A DNA stretch of 64,000 bases, from NCBI RefSeq assembly GCF_901933205.1, contig NC_044585.1:1364001-1428000 (forward strand). The letters are read 5' to 3'. Below are positions 44,575 through 57,337 of the stretch, piece by piece. The DNA is from Camarhynchus parvulus. Its lineage: Eukaryota > Chordata > Aves > Passeriformes > Thraupidae. The first letter of the stretch is position 1, and every line of letters starts with the position of its first letter. The position numbers and the translations under genes are program-made. Under the pieces are notes generated by a model that had not been told where the DNA came from, did not search any database, and saw nothing but the letters and a program-made list of their open reading frames with translations.

Positions 44575-46265
44575 TGGAGGAGCTCGATAAAGTGCTCAGT
44601 GCCCTGGCCAGACCCTCGGCATGCAGAGCACTCGGACATCAGTGCCCAAAAGGGAGTGAACATCCCGGCTCTTCCACCTCTGCTCTGCTCTCATGGGATG
44701 TGGAATCTGCCTTGAGGACTGAGCCCAAAGCCCAAAATTCAGCAGGACCTGTGAGGTTGAAGCTGTTTGAGACACATCTGCTTAACAAGGCATTTCAGAT
44801 GGCCTGAGCCCACATAATTCCTGGCCCTGAGGAGGAAATCAGGGCTCAAGGGAAAGATCTCACCTAAGGAAAGGGAGGGCACTTTGTCGATGTGGCAAGG
44901 GTGAAGAGATGGGAAGAAAAGTGTTTGGAAGCAAATCCCAAGCAGGCTCCAGAAGAGCAGGCAATGCTGGGAGAGACCGATTAGGCTGGCAGGGATAGTG
45001 GGGAAGGACTAAGCAGGAGCTGTGGCAGGTCCCCAGGCCCCTTGGAGCCAGGGCTGCAGAGAGGGCACATGCCACTGGAGCCCCCCGTACCCCTCCTGCT
45101 GCTCCAGCTGGTGGCCTCCAGCCCTGCAGGGCACACGGGGTTGTGCCATGTTTGGCTGCCCATCAGCGCAGCTCTGGGGGAAGAGGAGCCCTTGCTGTCC
45201 CTCTTCCCACTAAAACTAAATCAGGGAGTCAGCAAAAGGAGTGGAGAGTCCTGGAGAAACAGAGCAAAGGAAAACAGAGGTTCCTCTCGATATGAAGGGG
45301 AGAGGGACAGCAGCCCTGGCTGAGACTGACGGGTCTGACCCTGCTCTTTGCCCTCCCCACACTCTCCAACCCCAGGGCCCAGCAGCACTTCCAGCCCAGT
45401 GGCACCACCGGGGAAGAGGGGGGACAGTCTCAGTTAAAACTGGGGATGTCCCACCCATTTTTTCCCTGCTCAGGGCTTCACCCAACACCAGCAGGACCCC
45501 TCTGCTGAGGACCCCCAGCCCATGCCTGCAGCAAGGCAGGGATTGAACCTTGATGGGCACCTTGGATATCTCACTGAACTGGGCTGCACCTCCCTCACCT
45601 GGCTGAGCTCACCATGAGGATGCCAAGCTTCCCCGCCGGCCTTCAGGGCATCTGGGACAGGTCTGAGGGCCAGAAGAGTTGACATGTTCATTTATTACAG
45701 CAGAATGAAGCGCTACCTGGCCTGGGTCACGCTCCCCTCTTGTTTCCTAAGAAAACAAGGTGTGCGTGCAATCCCGCCGGGCGAGCGTGTGCGCGCCTGT
45801 GGCTGCCAACCAAATTTGACTAAGGGCCCGAGGCTCCAGAGATAGGAAGTTCCTACACGTCTTGTGAAGACAGAAGAGGGAGAGGAGCAAGCTCCAAATG
45901 AGGCCCCACGGCAGCAGCATGAACCCAGTCCTTAAAAGCCACTGGAGATTCTCCTCCTCTGCAGCCAGGCAATGTGAGGCACAAACCTGCTCCTAGAAAG
46001 ATTTCTCTGTGCTTTTTCCCCAGCCTGGCATTTTCCACATGGGCTCTGCTGTTGGTGCAGGAAGGACAGCCATGGGTGGGTGAAGTCAGTCTCTTCCTGG
46101 CAGCCCTGGTGAGATGCCTGCCAGGCATCTCTGGGATGGGGATTTCCACACGGAAGCTGTGGTCACCCCACCTTGGTGTTGCCAAATTGTGCTGGCAAAC
46201 ATCTCACCTTGGTGCTGCTGTGTGTCAGCCTGCTGTAGGGCAGCACTGGCTCTCTGAGGCACCCA
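44575..46265. other. Spacer, no gene seen
   Basis: Unremarkable spacer of intermediate GC. I see no exon, repeat array or RNA gene I can support. Confidence 0.45.
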
Positions 46266-46269
46266 TCAC

Positions 46270-46565
46270 CCTGGGCTTACAGGTGACCCCAACACCTTTG
46301 GTACCATCACCCCAGCACCACTGGTCACCATTATCCTGACACCAGCAGCCTCCATCACCCTGACACACAGGTCCACATCATCCCAGAAACCACCAGCACC
46401 AGTCCCCTCCACCCCAGTACCATCAGTTCCCAGCACCCCAACAGGACCAGTCCTCACCAGCTCAGTACCATCAGTTCCCAGCACCTCAAAAGGGCCAGTC
46501 CCCACCACCCCAGTACCACAGGTCTCCATCACCCCAGCACCACCAGTCTCCAGGGCACCAGGAGC
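46270..46565. repeat. Degenerate tandem repeat (caccccagcaccatcag)
   Basis: Units of about 22-30 bp such as 'ccatcaccccagcaccactg', 'caccccagtaccatcagttc' and 'ccagcaccccaacaggacc' are repeated around a dozen times with drift. Confidence 0.8.
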
Positions 46566-47179
46566 CACAGTCCCTCAGGATTTACCAATCCCTATGGACA
46601 AAGTGAAAGGCTCTCTCCTTTCCTGACCCTGCTGTAATTAATGTCAAAGCCTCCCTTGCTGCCTCCAGCACCCTGGGCAGAGTGGCCCAGCCCGGCTCCC
46701 GGTGCCGGCGGGGAGAGCCCCGCAGTCCCGACCCCGGGCGCATCCACATCCTCGCATGCTCGCCTTGCAGCCAAGCCCTGGAGGAAACAAGCCCCAGCTG
46801 TGCCTCTTCACAGCTACTGTGACCGGGCTCTTCCCCCAGAAGGTCTGGACCGAGCAGCGGGAGGGACCGGCCCCACCGCGCCGGAGCCGGGGCAGAACGA
46901 GCTGCGCTTGGTGGATTGGAGGCGCAGGGTGCAAGGGCTCCTCTCTCCCTGTGAGGCAGCCCCGATCTGCCGCACCACGGCCCGTGGAAAGCCGGGATAA
47001 GACAGGTCCCATCCCGCGTCCTCGGGGCCGGTTCCGCAGCAGGGCTGTGTTTACATGTCCCCGTGCCGGCCCACATCTGTGTTTATGTGTGTGTTTCCGT
47101 ACGGGTGCGTGTGGCTCCGTGTGTGTGGCGGGGTTTCTGGGTGTGTACGGGTGTCTCTGCGCGTCGGGCTCTCAGTTAA

Positions 47180-47395
47180 CCTCTTAGAAAATGAAAACAA
47201 GCCTGGAAGCCTGGCAGCTGTTGCCGAGCCCCGCTCCAGCGCCGCTTCCAGACAGACGGTAACCGCAGGTCTGATGACCGAGCACACACACGCTTCCCTT
47301 CGGGCCTTCTTAATTGCGCCGTCAGATATTCTGAAACAAAGGAAATTAAAGACTAAACTGATAGCAATAAATATGTCACGGGAGCAACGGGAGGC
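47180..47395. other. Possible conserved non-coding element
   Basis: Unique sequence including 'cttcttaattgcgccgtcag', 'atattctgaaacaaaggaaa' and 'gatagcaataaatatgtcac'. Homeodomain-type TTAATTG and SOX-type AACAAAG motifs lie close together. There is no coding sense. Supported only by composition and motif clustering. Confidence 0.25.
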
Positions 47396-49404
47396 AGGCA
47401 GCTCCCTGGGCGGCTGGGAACTGGCAGCAGGGAGGGAGAATGGGATCGGGAGCTGCAGGAACCGTGGGCAGGAGACCAGGCTTGGACAGGGCTCTGCCGA
47501 AAGTTGGGTGGGCATTGGCAACGCCGCTGACCCCGGGAGAGGCCTGGGAACGCTCCAGCACAGACGGGCTGGATGGCCACGTTGGATTTCTCATGGAAAC
47601 TTGTGTAGGTTCTTGCCAGGTCCCAGGATTTTTTTTTTCCCTTGTCTTTGCCCAGATTTTCTCTAAGCGGCTCTTCTGATTCCCTCCAGCTGCCTGCACG
47701 CGAGCACTGCAGCAAACGCCTGGAGAGAGGTGGGAGGAGGGATGCCACCCTCTCCCAGTGGGCACATGGCCGGTGGCACCTGAGGGGACTGCTGGGCACA
47801 GGTCTGTTTGCCTGCAAAGGTGTCAGCACCAGTTTAGGGGCTGAGCTGGATGGAGACCACCAAAATGGTGCTCGAGGATGGGATGGGGGAGCACTGGGAA
47901 GCCGAGCTGGTGCAGGCAGGCTTCAGAGCAGGGATGAGCAGGACCTGGCAGCAACTTTGGCAGTGGCTGGCAGAGCATGGGAACCACTCTTCCACCAGCT
48001 GCCAGCTCATGGGATGAGGTGATGACTTTGAGAAAGCCCTGACCCAGCATGGGAAACAGCCTGGCAGAGGGGCAGGAAAAGCCCAGTGCCTGCTGAGCCT
48101 GAGAAGGCGGAGTGGGAGGTGCAGGGGATGTGGTGGAGCAGAGCAGAGTGTTGTGCTGTCCGCCACTGGAGGGTGGGACAAGACACTCCGGGGCCTTGAC
48201 CACAGCGAGAGACATTCAGAAGAGATCTTCCTGATTTTCCAGGATTGCTGCCTGTGCAAGAGCCCCAGGAAGAGACAGGACAGGGATGCAGAGCAGGCAG
48301 GAGCCTCGCTCCCACGCAGGAGCTGCTCACTGCAGCATCTCCAAGCTTCACTCCCCAGTTCCACAGACTTTCTCCCAACCTCAGCTTCCCAGCTGGGATG
48401 TGCAAGCAGCTCGGTTGAGAGAAGATGGAAGCAAGAGTGGCTCGAGCACGGCAGGATGAGGGGTTGAATTCAGAAAGGCTTTGCTGGGCTAAATCCCATC
48501 TGGAGCCAGGAGGTTTTTTGGCGTCCTCACAGCGGTGTCCAGCCTATTGTGGGAAAGCACTGAGTGCCGGTCCCAGCGCTGGAGGCAGTGTCACACGGGG
48601 AGCGCTGCGGAACCAAGGCACTTCTGGCTGGAAAACATCTTTCCATAACCACAGGAGAGGAGAGAGCCAGCTGGGCAAAAAACACAGGCAAGGCAGTTCC
48701 CTAGAAATATCCAAACACCTCAAAAAATAACCTGAGGTAGCAACTGTCCCCAGCCCCGCGGCTGGATTCATCCCGTTTATATCTCCCAAATCCCCCGGCG
48801 CTCCCAGCTCTGCTATTCCACACTTCTGGCGCAATTCCTGCCAAGTTCCTCGGGCGCTGATCCAAAAGGCAGCTGGGCGTCCCTGCGGCACCCGCAGCCT
48901 TTTTGCTGATGGGCACTTTGCTGGGGCAGCTTCCCTTCCCGGGAGCCGGAGGGGAAGGAAGCGCGGCCGGCGGGGCTGGCAGTGACCCGTGGCGCTGCCA
49001 CGAGTGGCTCGACGTGCGGCTGCCGCTTCCGCTGCTCGGAATTGCGAAGCCGCTGCCTCGGGGCACTGCAGGCAGCTGGCAGGGAGGGACGGCCCAGGGC
49101 GCTCCATGCCAGCCCGAAATCCTGGCCGGGGCCACCTGCCATTCCCGCCGGGATGTGCTGGGTGCCAGAGACAGGCGCAGCCCCGCGGGGTCAGCCCGCA
49201 GCTCCCGATGCCGTGTGCTGGGAGAGAGCCAGACCTGCCACCGGCTGCTGCTGGCACAGGGAACCTTCAGGTGCTCAGCCTGGTCTGCAGCCCAGGAATT
49301 TGGTCCAAGTATGGGGCAGCCCCGAGGAGCAGGGCAGGAGGGAGGCACTGTGTGGAATCCTGCAGTTAGCTGGAGCTTAAGCATCTCTCAATCCCAGCTG
49401 CAGC

Positions 49405-50325
49405 TGCTGTAGGGGTCTGTGCTGGGATCAGTGGTATTTAGGATCTGCATTAGTTACACAGAGGAAGGGATGGAGGGCACCCTCAGCAGGTTTGCAGATG
49501 ACACTGAGCTGAGCAGTGACACACCCAAAGGGCAAGGCCACCCAGAGGGACCTGAGCACGCTCAAGCAGTGAGTCCATGGGAATCTCCATGTGATTTAAC
49601 AGGCCCAAGTTCTGCTGCTGCACCTGGTCAGGGGCAATCCCCAGGATCAGTTCAGGCTGGGGATGAAGGGCTCAAGAGCAGCTCTGAGGAGAAGCACTTT
49701 GGGTGCTGGTGGGGAAGGCCTGGCCATGCCCTGGCTGTGTGCACTGGGATCCAGACACCCTCCATGTCCTGGGCTGAGCCCCAGTGTGGGCAGTGAGGGG
49801 GGGATTCTGCCCCTCTGCCCCACCCAGGTGAGACCCCACCTGCAGAGCTGCCCCAGGCCTGGGGCCAGCACAGGAGGGACCTGGAGCTGCTGCAGCCAGT
49901 CCAGAGGAGAGCATGGAGATGCTCCAAAGGCTGGAGCCCCTCTGCTGTGAGGAAAGGATGAGAGAATTGAGATTGTTCCTCCTGGAAAAGAGAAAGTTTT
50001 GGGGTGACCTAATTGTGGCCTTACAGTTCCTAAACGGAACCTACAAGAAAGACTTTTACAAGGATGACAGGACAAGAGGGAACGGCTTCCCACTGCCAGA
50101 GGGCAGGGATAAGCGGGATATTGGGAAGGAATTGTTCCCTGTGATGATGGGGAGGTCAAGGCACAAGGTGCTGCCCCTGGATCCCTGGCAGTGCCCAAGG
50201 CCAGGCTGGATGGGGCTTGGAGCAGCCTGGGCTAGAGCAAAGTGTCCCTGCCCATGGCAGGGGTGGGATGGGATGGGATGGGCTTTAATGTCCTTTTCAA
50301 CTCAAACTATTCTGTGATTCTGTGA
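49405..50325 (+). mobile_element. CR1 LINE copy with reverse-transcriptase remnant
   Basis: The longest CR1 in the window (~920 bases). Its left part still reads as the CR1 ORF2 reverse transcriptase around the catalytic FADDT motif (GTLSRFADDTELSSDT, bases ~49,470-49,520), then drifts out of frame. It continues through 'gtgagaccccacctgcagag', 'ttgagattgttcctcctgga' and 'cctaattgtggccttacagt' to the terminal 'ctattctgtgattctgtgag'. It is 5'-truncated and inactive. Confidence 0.95.
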
Positions 50326-50329
50326 GAAG

Positions 50330-52350
50330 AGCAGAGGAGACTGTTTGATGCTGCCCACCCTTGATGCAGGAGACAGCCGAGTCCCTGGATCCATGAGGAT
50401 CCTTCCCGGCTGTGGGCCGGGCTGGGAAGAGGAAGGAGAGGGGCAAGGCAGCTTCTCATTGAGTCTCAGTGGGAAAGCACCAGGAATCTGAGCACCTTGG
50501 GCAAGGGGAAACCCAAGGTTCTCCCCCACCTTTGCTCATTCATGTCCGTGGGTGAGACATCCCGACATGCCAGGGAAATCACTCCACTGCTCCCTGGCCC
50601 ATCACGGAGCCGGCTGCGGCCCCGCAGTCCCACGCAGCCTGGCTGTTCCCATATCCCCCTCCTTCTCCCCCAGGTGAGCCTCTGAGAAGGAACTTCCCAC
50701 CAAGAACAGACTTGCCTTGCTCCCAGCTAAGGGAATCTGTACCCTCACTTGGCTTAGGAATTCACTGTTACTCAGAAGGGATCCAGCTTTCTCCGTAAGC
50801 TCCTGCCTGGCGAGGGGCAGCTGCCGGGCCTGGCCTCCTCTTCCTCCCGGCCCACGCAGGTGGGGGAAGTGCCTGGCACAGAGCTCCTGCTTTCCTGAGC
50901 AAAGGAATGTTCCTTGGCTGTGGGAGCAGCAGCAGGAGAGCAGGTGGGCTCCCAGGAATGAAGTGTTTTTCCCTCCTGCCTTGGCTTGAGAAGGCCAGTG
51001 CTGCCCTTGCCATGTCTTGGAAGCAGAGCCTGGAGCCAGGGGAATTTTATCACCCTCCTTCACCTGTTGTCTTCTTCAGAAAATACCACAGATAAGGCTC
51101 AAAAGCTCAATTCAGTGTGGCTCTTGAGTATCCTCACAGAAATTCCCCTGAGATAGTTTTTCAGCAGAAAACCAAGTTTCAGAGGAACTGGAAATAGACA
51201 GCAAAACCACCTGAACATGACCCCTAGCTCAGCCCCCCAGTGATTCCCATCTCATTCCATCTTTGCTCCAGTGTCATACACCAAACCATCTTCTCTCACG
51301 TCCACCCCGTGAGCCAGCCCAAGGCAGCCTGTGCTCACCCAGGGAGTCCCTACACAGCTCCCAGGAATGCTGCTCACGCCACAGGATTCATGGGGATCAG
51401 TGCTAATCTCCAGACTCACTAAACCCAAAGAAAGTGACTCTTTGTTTCTCAAAAAATCTGCAGAAATACTGAAATCAGCAAAATCCTCGTCCTTCCTGCA
51501 CCAGTAAGCGATGGCTAAACATTATTCTAGATCAAAGGAAGATGGGAAGGGCCAGATCAGACCTAAAGCCCATCCAGCCCATCTCTGTCTCCAGCAGTAA
51601 CTCCCAACAGATGCTCCAGGGGAAGGTGCAAAGCCTCCTCAGTGCACAGACACAAAATATTGTGCCTGAGCAGGACTTCTGATCATCCCCCACAGGGGCA
51701 CAGGAGCAAGTCCAGAGGTTTTGCTGGCTAAGACCAGTGGGATGCAGGTGGGATCCACAGCAGCTCATTCAAAGACCAGTGTTAGGAGGGAGAAGTCCCT
51801 CTGCAGATAACGGAGAGAGGGATGAAAGGCTTCCTTCAGTGATTCAAAAGGAGAGCCTGTCTCCACTCTGAATCATCCTGGGAAAGAGCTGATCTCGCTT
51901 CCTCGACCAAATACGGAGTTTGAGGCCGTTGGCCTTCAGTCAGAGCTTTCAAACACCTGAAATTGGAGTGGGTGCCCCAACAGAAAGGGTTTCAGCTTCA
52001 GCAACATCCCTCCAATATGCACCTCTCTTTGATGCCTCCCTCAAATACCAAATGTCACCACTAAGGTGCAGATCATAGGACAAAGTGAGATGGCCCCCAG
52101 CAGACCACTGAATTTAGGGAAAATTAATTTCCCAAAGCCCTGCTTCACAAGGCTCTCCAGTAATATTCTGGACTAATAAAGGAAACTCCTCACAGAAATC
52201 TACATAGCATCAGAAATGGCAGAGAAGTATCTGTTGAGAGCACCTTGAAGAACTGAGCTCTGTCAAATCACTCCTGGCTGGCAGAGTTGTGACCTCAGGA
52301 GAGTCACTTCCACTTGGAATTTCAGCTTCTCCCTCTTTATAGTGGGCATA
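50330..52350. other. Spacer, no gene seen
   Basis: Mixed-composition spacer between two CR1 copies. Some short purine-rich tracts, but no exon, tandem array or RNA gene recognised. Confidence 0.45.
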
Positions 52351-52352
52351 AA

Positions 52353-52650
52353 GCTCATAGAATTGTAGAATAATTTGGGTTGGAAGGGACCTGAAAACTC
52401 ATCCTGACCTGAAAACTCACTCCCTGCCATGGGCAGGGACACTTTCCACTACCCCAGGTTGCTCCAGACCCCTCTCAACCTGACCTTGGGCACTGCCAGG
52501 GATCCAGGGGCAGCCACAGCTGCTCTGGGCACCCTGTGCCAGGGACTCCCCAGCCTCACAGGGAATAATTCCTGCACAATATCCCACCTAACCCTGCCCT
52601 CTGGCAGTGGGAAGCCATTCCCTGTGTCCCATCCTTCCCTACATGAGATG
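52353..52650 (-). mobile_element. CR1 LINE 3' fragment, reverse orientation
   Basis: Reads on the + strand as the reverse complement of a CR1 3' end: 'catagaattgtagaataat', 'gggttggaagggacctgaaa', 'ccatgggcagggacactttc', 'gggcactgccagggatccag' and 'ggcagtgggaagccattccc'. A short internal duplication of 'cctgaaaactca' is visible near 52,390-52,415. Confidence 0.94.
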
Positions 52651-52875
52651 TTCAACCTCCTTTACAGAGAACCTTGTGACCTGCGAATGCAATACGTGCT
52701 GATGGATTCATGGAATTACTAATGGAAAGCAGAGGAAATAGCAGCTGAAAACCCCAAGCCTGCCCAGGGGCAGTGTTTCCTGCCACAGTGATGCACGGGG
52801 GGGGTGCTGGTGACAGCAGCAGAGCCCCTCTGATGTAACACCGCTGGTGCCCCCGAGCTCCCCTGGCTCCGTGCG

Positions 52876-53052
52876 ATGATCCCGGCAGGTCTGAACAGGA
52901 GCCACGGCGCCCGCGGTCCCGCACAGCGTCCTCAGCCCGGCACCGTGAGCGACGAGGAGCTCGTGGAGAGGCTTCAAAGGTGCACTGACATCAGCACAGC
53001 CACAGGTCTGGCCAGGCCCAGCTCCTGCTGGAACCATTATCAAAGCACTTGA
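52876..53052 (+). other. Unassigned 58-codon ORF in a CpG-dense patch
   Basis: An isolated GC- and CpG-rich island (about 52,840-53,000) inside AT-rich spacer carries an ORF starting MIPAGLNRSHGARGPAQ. It contains TVSDEELVERLQR, which looks like a real amphipathic acidic/basic helix. GT donor-like sites occur after 'ggcacc' (gtgagc, 52,944) and 'cttcaaag' (gtgcac). I do not recognise a family. It may be a first exon, a retrocopy fragment or chance. Confidence 0.2.
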
Positions 53053-54620
53053 GTCACGGAGCTGCGCTGACCGTCACTGCCTTTGTCCGGCGTGGAAGGA
53101 TGCCCAGGCGGACAGATCTGACTCTCACAGCTCGCTCTCCTGCCCAACAGAGCTTCTTACACAGCATGCTCTGTTGCTGGGCTATAGGGAATTTTTGTCC
53201 TGGTTTTCTTGACGTGATCCTTTTCAGAAAGAAAACCCTGACTCATGAAGCTGTGACGTTGAATGTGCTGCTGTGTAAGGCCTGACACAATGAGACACTT
53301 GGCACCCGCTTGCTCCGAGCCTGGCCAAGGGGAATATATGCATTTTTAAGAACTGAATATCCTAATTTTTTACTTTTAAGGAATAGGGAAGCCTTAGCAA
53401 TGCTGTAGCAACAAGGGTCACCCAAACACAGTCAATGTCTCCCACTGGAGAGCTAAAAAAGCGAAATGAAAAAATAATGGTTTTCCCTTTGCTTTTGCAA
53501 TCAGTGGCCAAATATGCTGCTGCTCTTCCGGAATGAGCAGCTGCCAATTCCAGAGGAGAAAATCTCTTGTAGCCAAGTAGCTCAGCTCCTACATTCTCTC
53601 CAAGAGCCTGGGAAAAAGGAAAGGCGGCCAGCCAGTCGGCTAAATAATTTTTGGAAATAAGTAGGTAATGGCCCTCCAACAGACCACTGCCATGGTAAGC
53701 TTGCTTGCAGGCTGATGTCTTTTTTTAAAGCAGAAAATTGACACATCCATGTCAAATCCTTAGATCTCCTTTGCAGAAGCACTGTGAGTTGACTGTGGGT
53801 CAGATTTCCAAGTCACCAAAAGCTTTAAAGCACACAAAGCTTCCCCAAAATTAACACATGCAGCAAAGTATACTTGGATGAGCCCATCTGGCCTTAGCTA
53901 AAATGTACTGAAATACTGGGAGTTGGGGATTTTTTTGGATATTCCTGCTCCACGGCTTCCAGTTAAACTCTCTGTGCAGCTCTTTGAAAATAGAAAGAAC
54001 ACAGTGTCAGGCAACTGGCCTGATTCCTTTATTATTTTAGTGAAATTCCAGTACTTCAGCAGGGAAACCAGGTAACAACCATCAGGAATGGGAAATATTT
54101 GATTGTACAGGCAGCTCAGCTGTGCCTGGATGTCCTGCTTGCCAGCATCTCCCAGGTGCTGAAGTATGCACTGATTTGCCATGGAATAACACCAAATTTT
54201 TTTCTGAGGAGTTTTTGTGCTGTGCTACAGGCTCTGGCTCCTCTTGAGCTGGGTCAATGTGGAGGTTTGGGCCAAAACAAGAGGTTCTTGGGGTCCTTGC
54301 CCCATGGATAATTCCCCTTCCACCCTCATCAGCTGCTGGCAATGGGGGGAGCCAGGTCAGGGAAAGGTTCTGGATGAAAACTAACCCAACCCATGGGAAG
54401 CTGATTCAAGCTTTCAGGAGAACACACAGGTTGTAACTACCTGTGCTGTCCCTTCCCAGCCCATTGCTTGGGGGACACAGCTGGGAGTCACCAGAGCCCT
54501 GCTGATGTGGGACAGTGTGCTCCAGGAGGAATGAACAGCAAGTGATGGCCTTCAATGGATAAGATCCAGTCTTCAGTTAATGGCAGGGAAGATATTGGGA
54601 CTGGAAGATGGAAATTAACT
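53053..54620. other. Spacer, no gene seen
   Basis: AT-richer spacer with no recognisable exon or repeat until the next CR1. Confidence 0.45.
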
Positions 54621-54625
54621 TCCAC

Positions 54626-55132
54626 AGTGAGACCCCACCTGCAGAGCTGCCTCCAAGTCCCAGCACAAGGAGAATGTGGAGCTGCTGGAGCCAGTCCAGA
54701 GGAAACCATGGAGATGCTCCAAGGGCTGGAGCCCCTCTGCTCTGGACCCAGGCTGGGAGAGCTGGGGGTGCTCACCTGGAGAGGAGAAGGCTCCAGGGAG
54801 AGCTCAGAGCCCCTTGCAGGGCCTAAAGGGGCTCCAGGAGAGCTGGAGAGGGACTGGGGACAAGGGATGGAAGGACAGGACACAGGGAATGGCTTCCACT
54901 GCCAGAGGGCAGGGCTGGATGGGATATTGGGAATTAGGAATTGTTCCCTGGCAGGGTGGGCAGGCCCTGGCACAGGGTGCCCAGAGCAGCTGGGGCTGCC
55001 CCTGGATCCCTGGCAGTGCCCAAGGCCAGGCTGGAATAACCTGGGCTAGTGGGAAGTGTCCCTGCCCATGGCAGGGGGAGGAGTGAGGTGAGCTTTAAGG
55101 TCCCTTTCCATGAAAAGCATTCTGTTATTCTG
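54626..55132 (+). mobile_element. CR1 LINE 3' fragment
   Basis: Runs from 'gtgagaccccacctgcagag' through 'agctgggggtgctcacctgg', 'gggcctaaaggggctccagg' and 'ctggcacagggtgcccagag' to 'gcattctgttattctgtg'. Very close to the copy at 14068-14505 in the shared part. Confidence 0.95.
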
Positions 55133-56012
55133 TGCCTGGAGAGCTGCAGCAGAGAATAGCTGGAGATGTGTGAGCAGAGTTCAGCATGTTTTTGCATGTA
55201 AGCAGAAGTTCCTACACTCTGGAATTATTGGTTATTAATGGAGCTGCATTCTGCAGTGCTGTTTTAATAACACTGAGGAAGCTCTTGGAAATATCCAACA
55301 GATCAAACCCCTGTGACAAAGCTCCTGCAAGGGCTCCTGAGATGGTTCCTGCCCCAAAGGCCAGCACTCCCTCTGTGGGGAAAGACTGGGAGGGAGGGAG
55401 TCCTTCCCTAAACCGCTGAATGTCCCCACACTGCAGGGTCACCTGCATCCCAGCACTGCTCCTCACCCACAGGCACATGCAGCTTCGTTTTTCTGTCTAG
55501 AGTGAACGTTTAAGGAAAAGTATTGAGGGACAAAAAGCAACTGTCCCCCTGATTCTCCTACAAGGCCCTGACCCGTGGCTGTGCCTCGACCACCTGCTCG
55601 GGCTGACATTCAGGGAGCTGAGGCTGGCAGAGGTTTGGGCACATTCTAGCCAACTCCAAATGCCAGTTTTGTTTTCTGGAGACACCATTTTCCTGTGTTT
55701 TACACAGTCTTACCCTCTGTTACTGAAAAAAAGGTCTGTGTGTGATTCAAGGTCAATCGACTGCACAAAGGACTTGGTTTCCTGTTATCAAGCTCAGACT
55801 TTCATCACAGTAAACATCCCCTCACTGCACGTCCTGTAGCAAAACACAAGTACCATGAACAGAATATAGTATGACATGCCTGGAAAAGAAACCAGTACCT
55901 TGTATTTGCCTCCCACATCCCCCTTCTCCCTCTGGTGTTTGCCCAAAGCCTTCCAGGGCTGGGCTGGGTGCTTTTCTTATAAACAGCCACAAACCTTCCT
56001 GAAGGGCGTTAA
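55133..56012. other. Spacer, no gene seen
   Basis: No exon, tandem repeat or RNA gene recognised. Confidence 0.45.
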
Positions 56013-56150
56013 TTCATAGAATTGTGAACGGTTTGGATGAGAAGGGACCTTAAAGCCCATCTCATCCCACCCCTGCCATGGGGACACCTTCCACTATCCC
56101 AGGGTGCTCCAAGCCCTGTCCAACCTGGCTTTGGACACTCCAGGGATGTG
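56013..56150 (-). mobile_element. CR1 LINE tail, reverse orientation
   Basis: 'catagaattgtgaacggttt', 'gagaagggaccttaaagccc', 'ccatggggacaccttccact' and 'gggtgctccaagccctgtcc' form the reverse complement of the CR1 3' end. Only the terminal ~140 bases remain. Confidence 0.9.
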
Positions 56151-57337
56151 AGTGCTGAATCCACTGATCACAGCCAGGGTATTTGCATTCCTATTTTCCC
56201 AGTGTGCAGCCAGCTCCCCAGCCAGGTATTCACACCATCAGCCAATGGATTCTGCAGTAGAACAGTGGGTCATTGATGCTCTGGGAAATGCCAAACAGGC
56301 CTGTCTGGCACACGGACACCCAGGGCGGCGTTTCCTATGGAAAACTGTGAGCTTTCGGAATCTCAGCCTCCGCTTAAAGGAAAGATCTACATGCCAACCA
56401 GACTTAAATTAGCCTTGGAAACTGATTCTGGAAAATGTGCCAGCTCAGATGCAAATCCCTCTTACTTACCTCGTGATGACAACAAAAGCCTGGTGAAATT
56501 TTACTCATCCATTAACAGAAAAGACCTTGCCCGGTGACACACGTGGGTGGGATTCCAGCAGGGTGACATTGCTTTTGGCACGAGGGCCTTGGCCCCCAAG
56601 AATGGCAGCCCTGTGGCATGACAAATGCAGGCCACAGCCACATACCTTACCTGCTGACTCAAGGGGAAGAATGCAGAACCTACAAAAATTAAACTTCCAG
56701 CCAAAATCCCGAGATGGTAATCTCACAGAACAGCCCCTGGGGTAAAAGATTGATGATTAGAATTACACTCAGGAAAACATTGGTTGATTTCTAAACACCT
56801 TCAGAGCAAGTTATAGCCAAGACATTCCACTGGGGTCACTTCCTAAATCCACTGGAGGGAAAACATGAGCACTCAGCTCACTGGGACAGTGATTTTTTTT
56901 TCACCACCATGGATAGAGGCCCCTCCATGCCCCATTAAAATCAATGGCAGAACTCTCCTGCTTTTAGCATGAACTCATTTTCGTTTCTCCTCCTCCTGGT
57001 CATGTTTCTCCTCTCTGTCATATCTCCAAAACTGAAACAGCAGCAGCAGTGATCAGATCAAATTTCTTTCTAGATCACACACAGCTGTGGAAATCTCAAA
57101 AGAATCCTCTGGTTTCAGGTGAAAATCAAATGTTGATACCTGTCCACCAGTTTCCCGCAACAGCCCCCGGGGCTGGGGTTATTTTCCTGTTGAGGACAGG
57201 CTATTTTTAAGGATGTGGTTGAGACGATGCATTTTCTGTTTGACTTCAGTTTGACTTTCAGTTTGAAACCAACAGATTGCTCTTCTTGTTAACTGCTGTC
57301 CCAGAAAGAAGGAAGGATTTCCAGAAGCCCCACTCAC
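56151..57337. other. Spacer or gene-end region, nothing firm
   Basis: AT-rich, unique sequence. If the exon at 57338-57436 belongs to HORMAD2, the final exon and 3' UTR of that gene could lie here or further left on the minus strand. I could not identify it. Confidence 0.4.
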
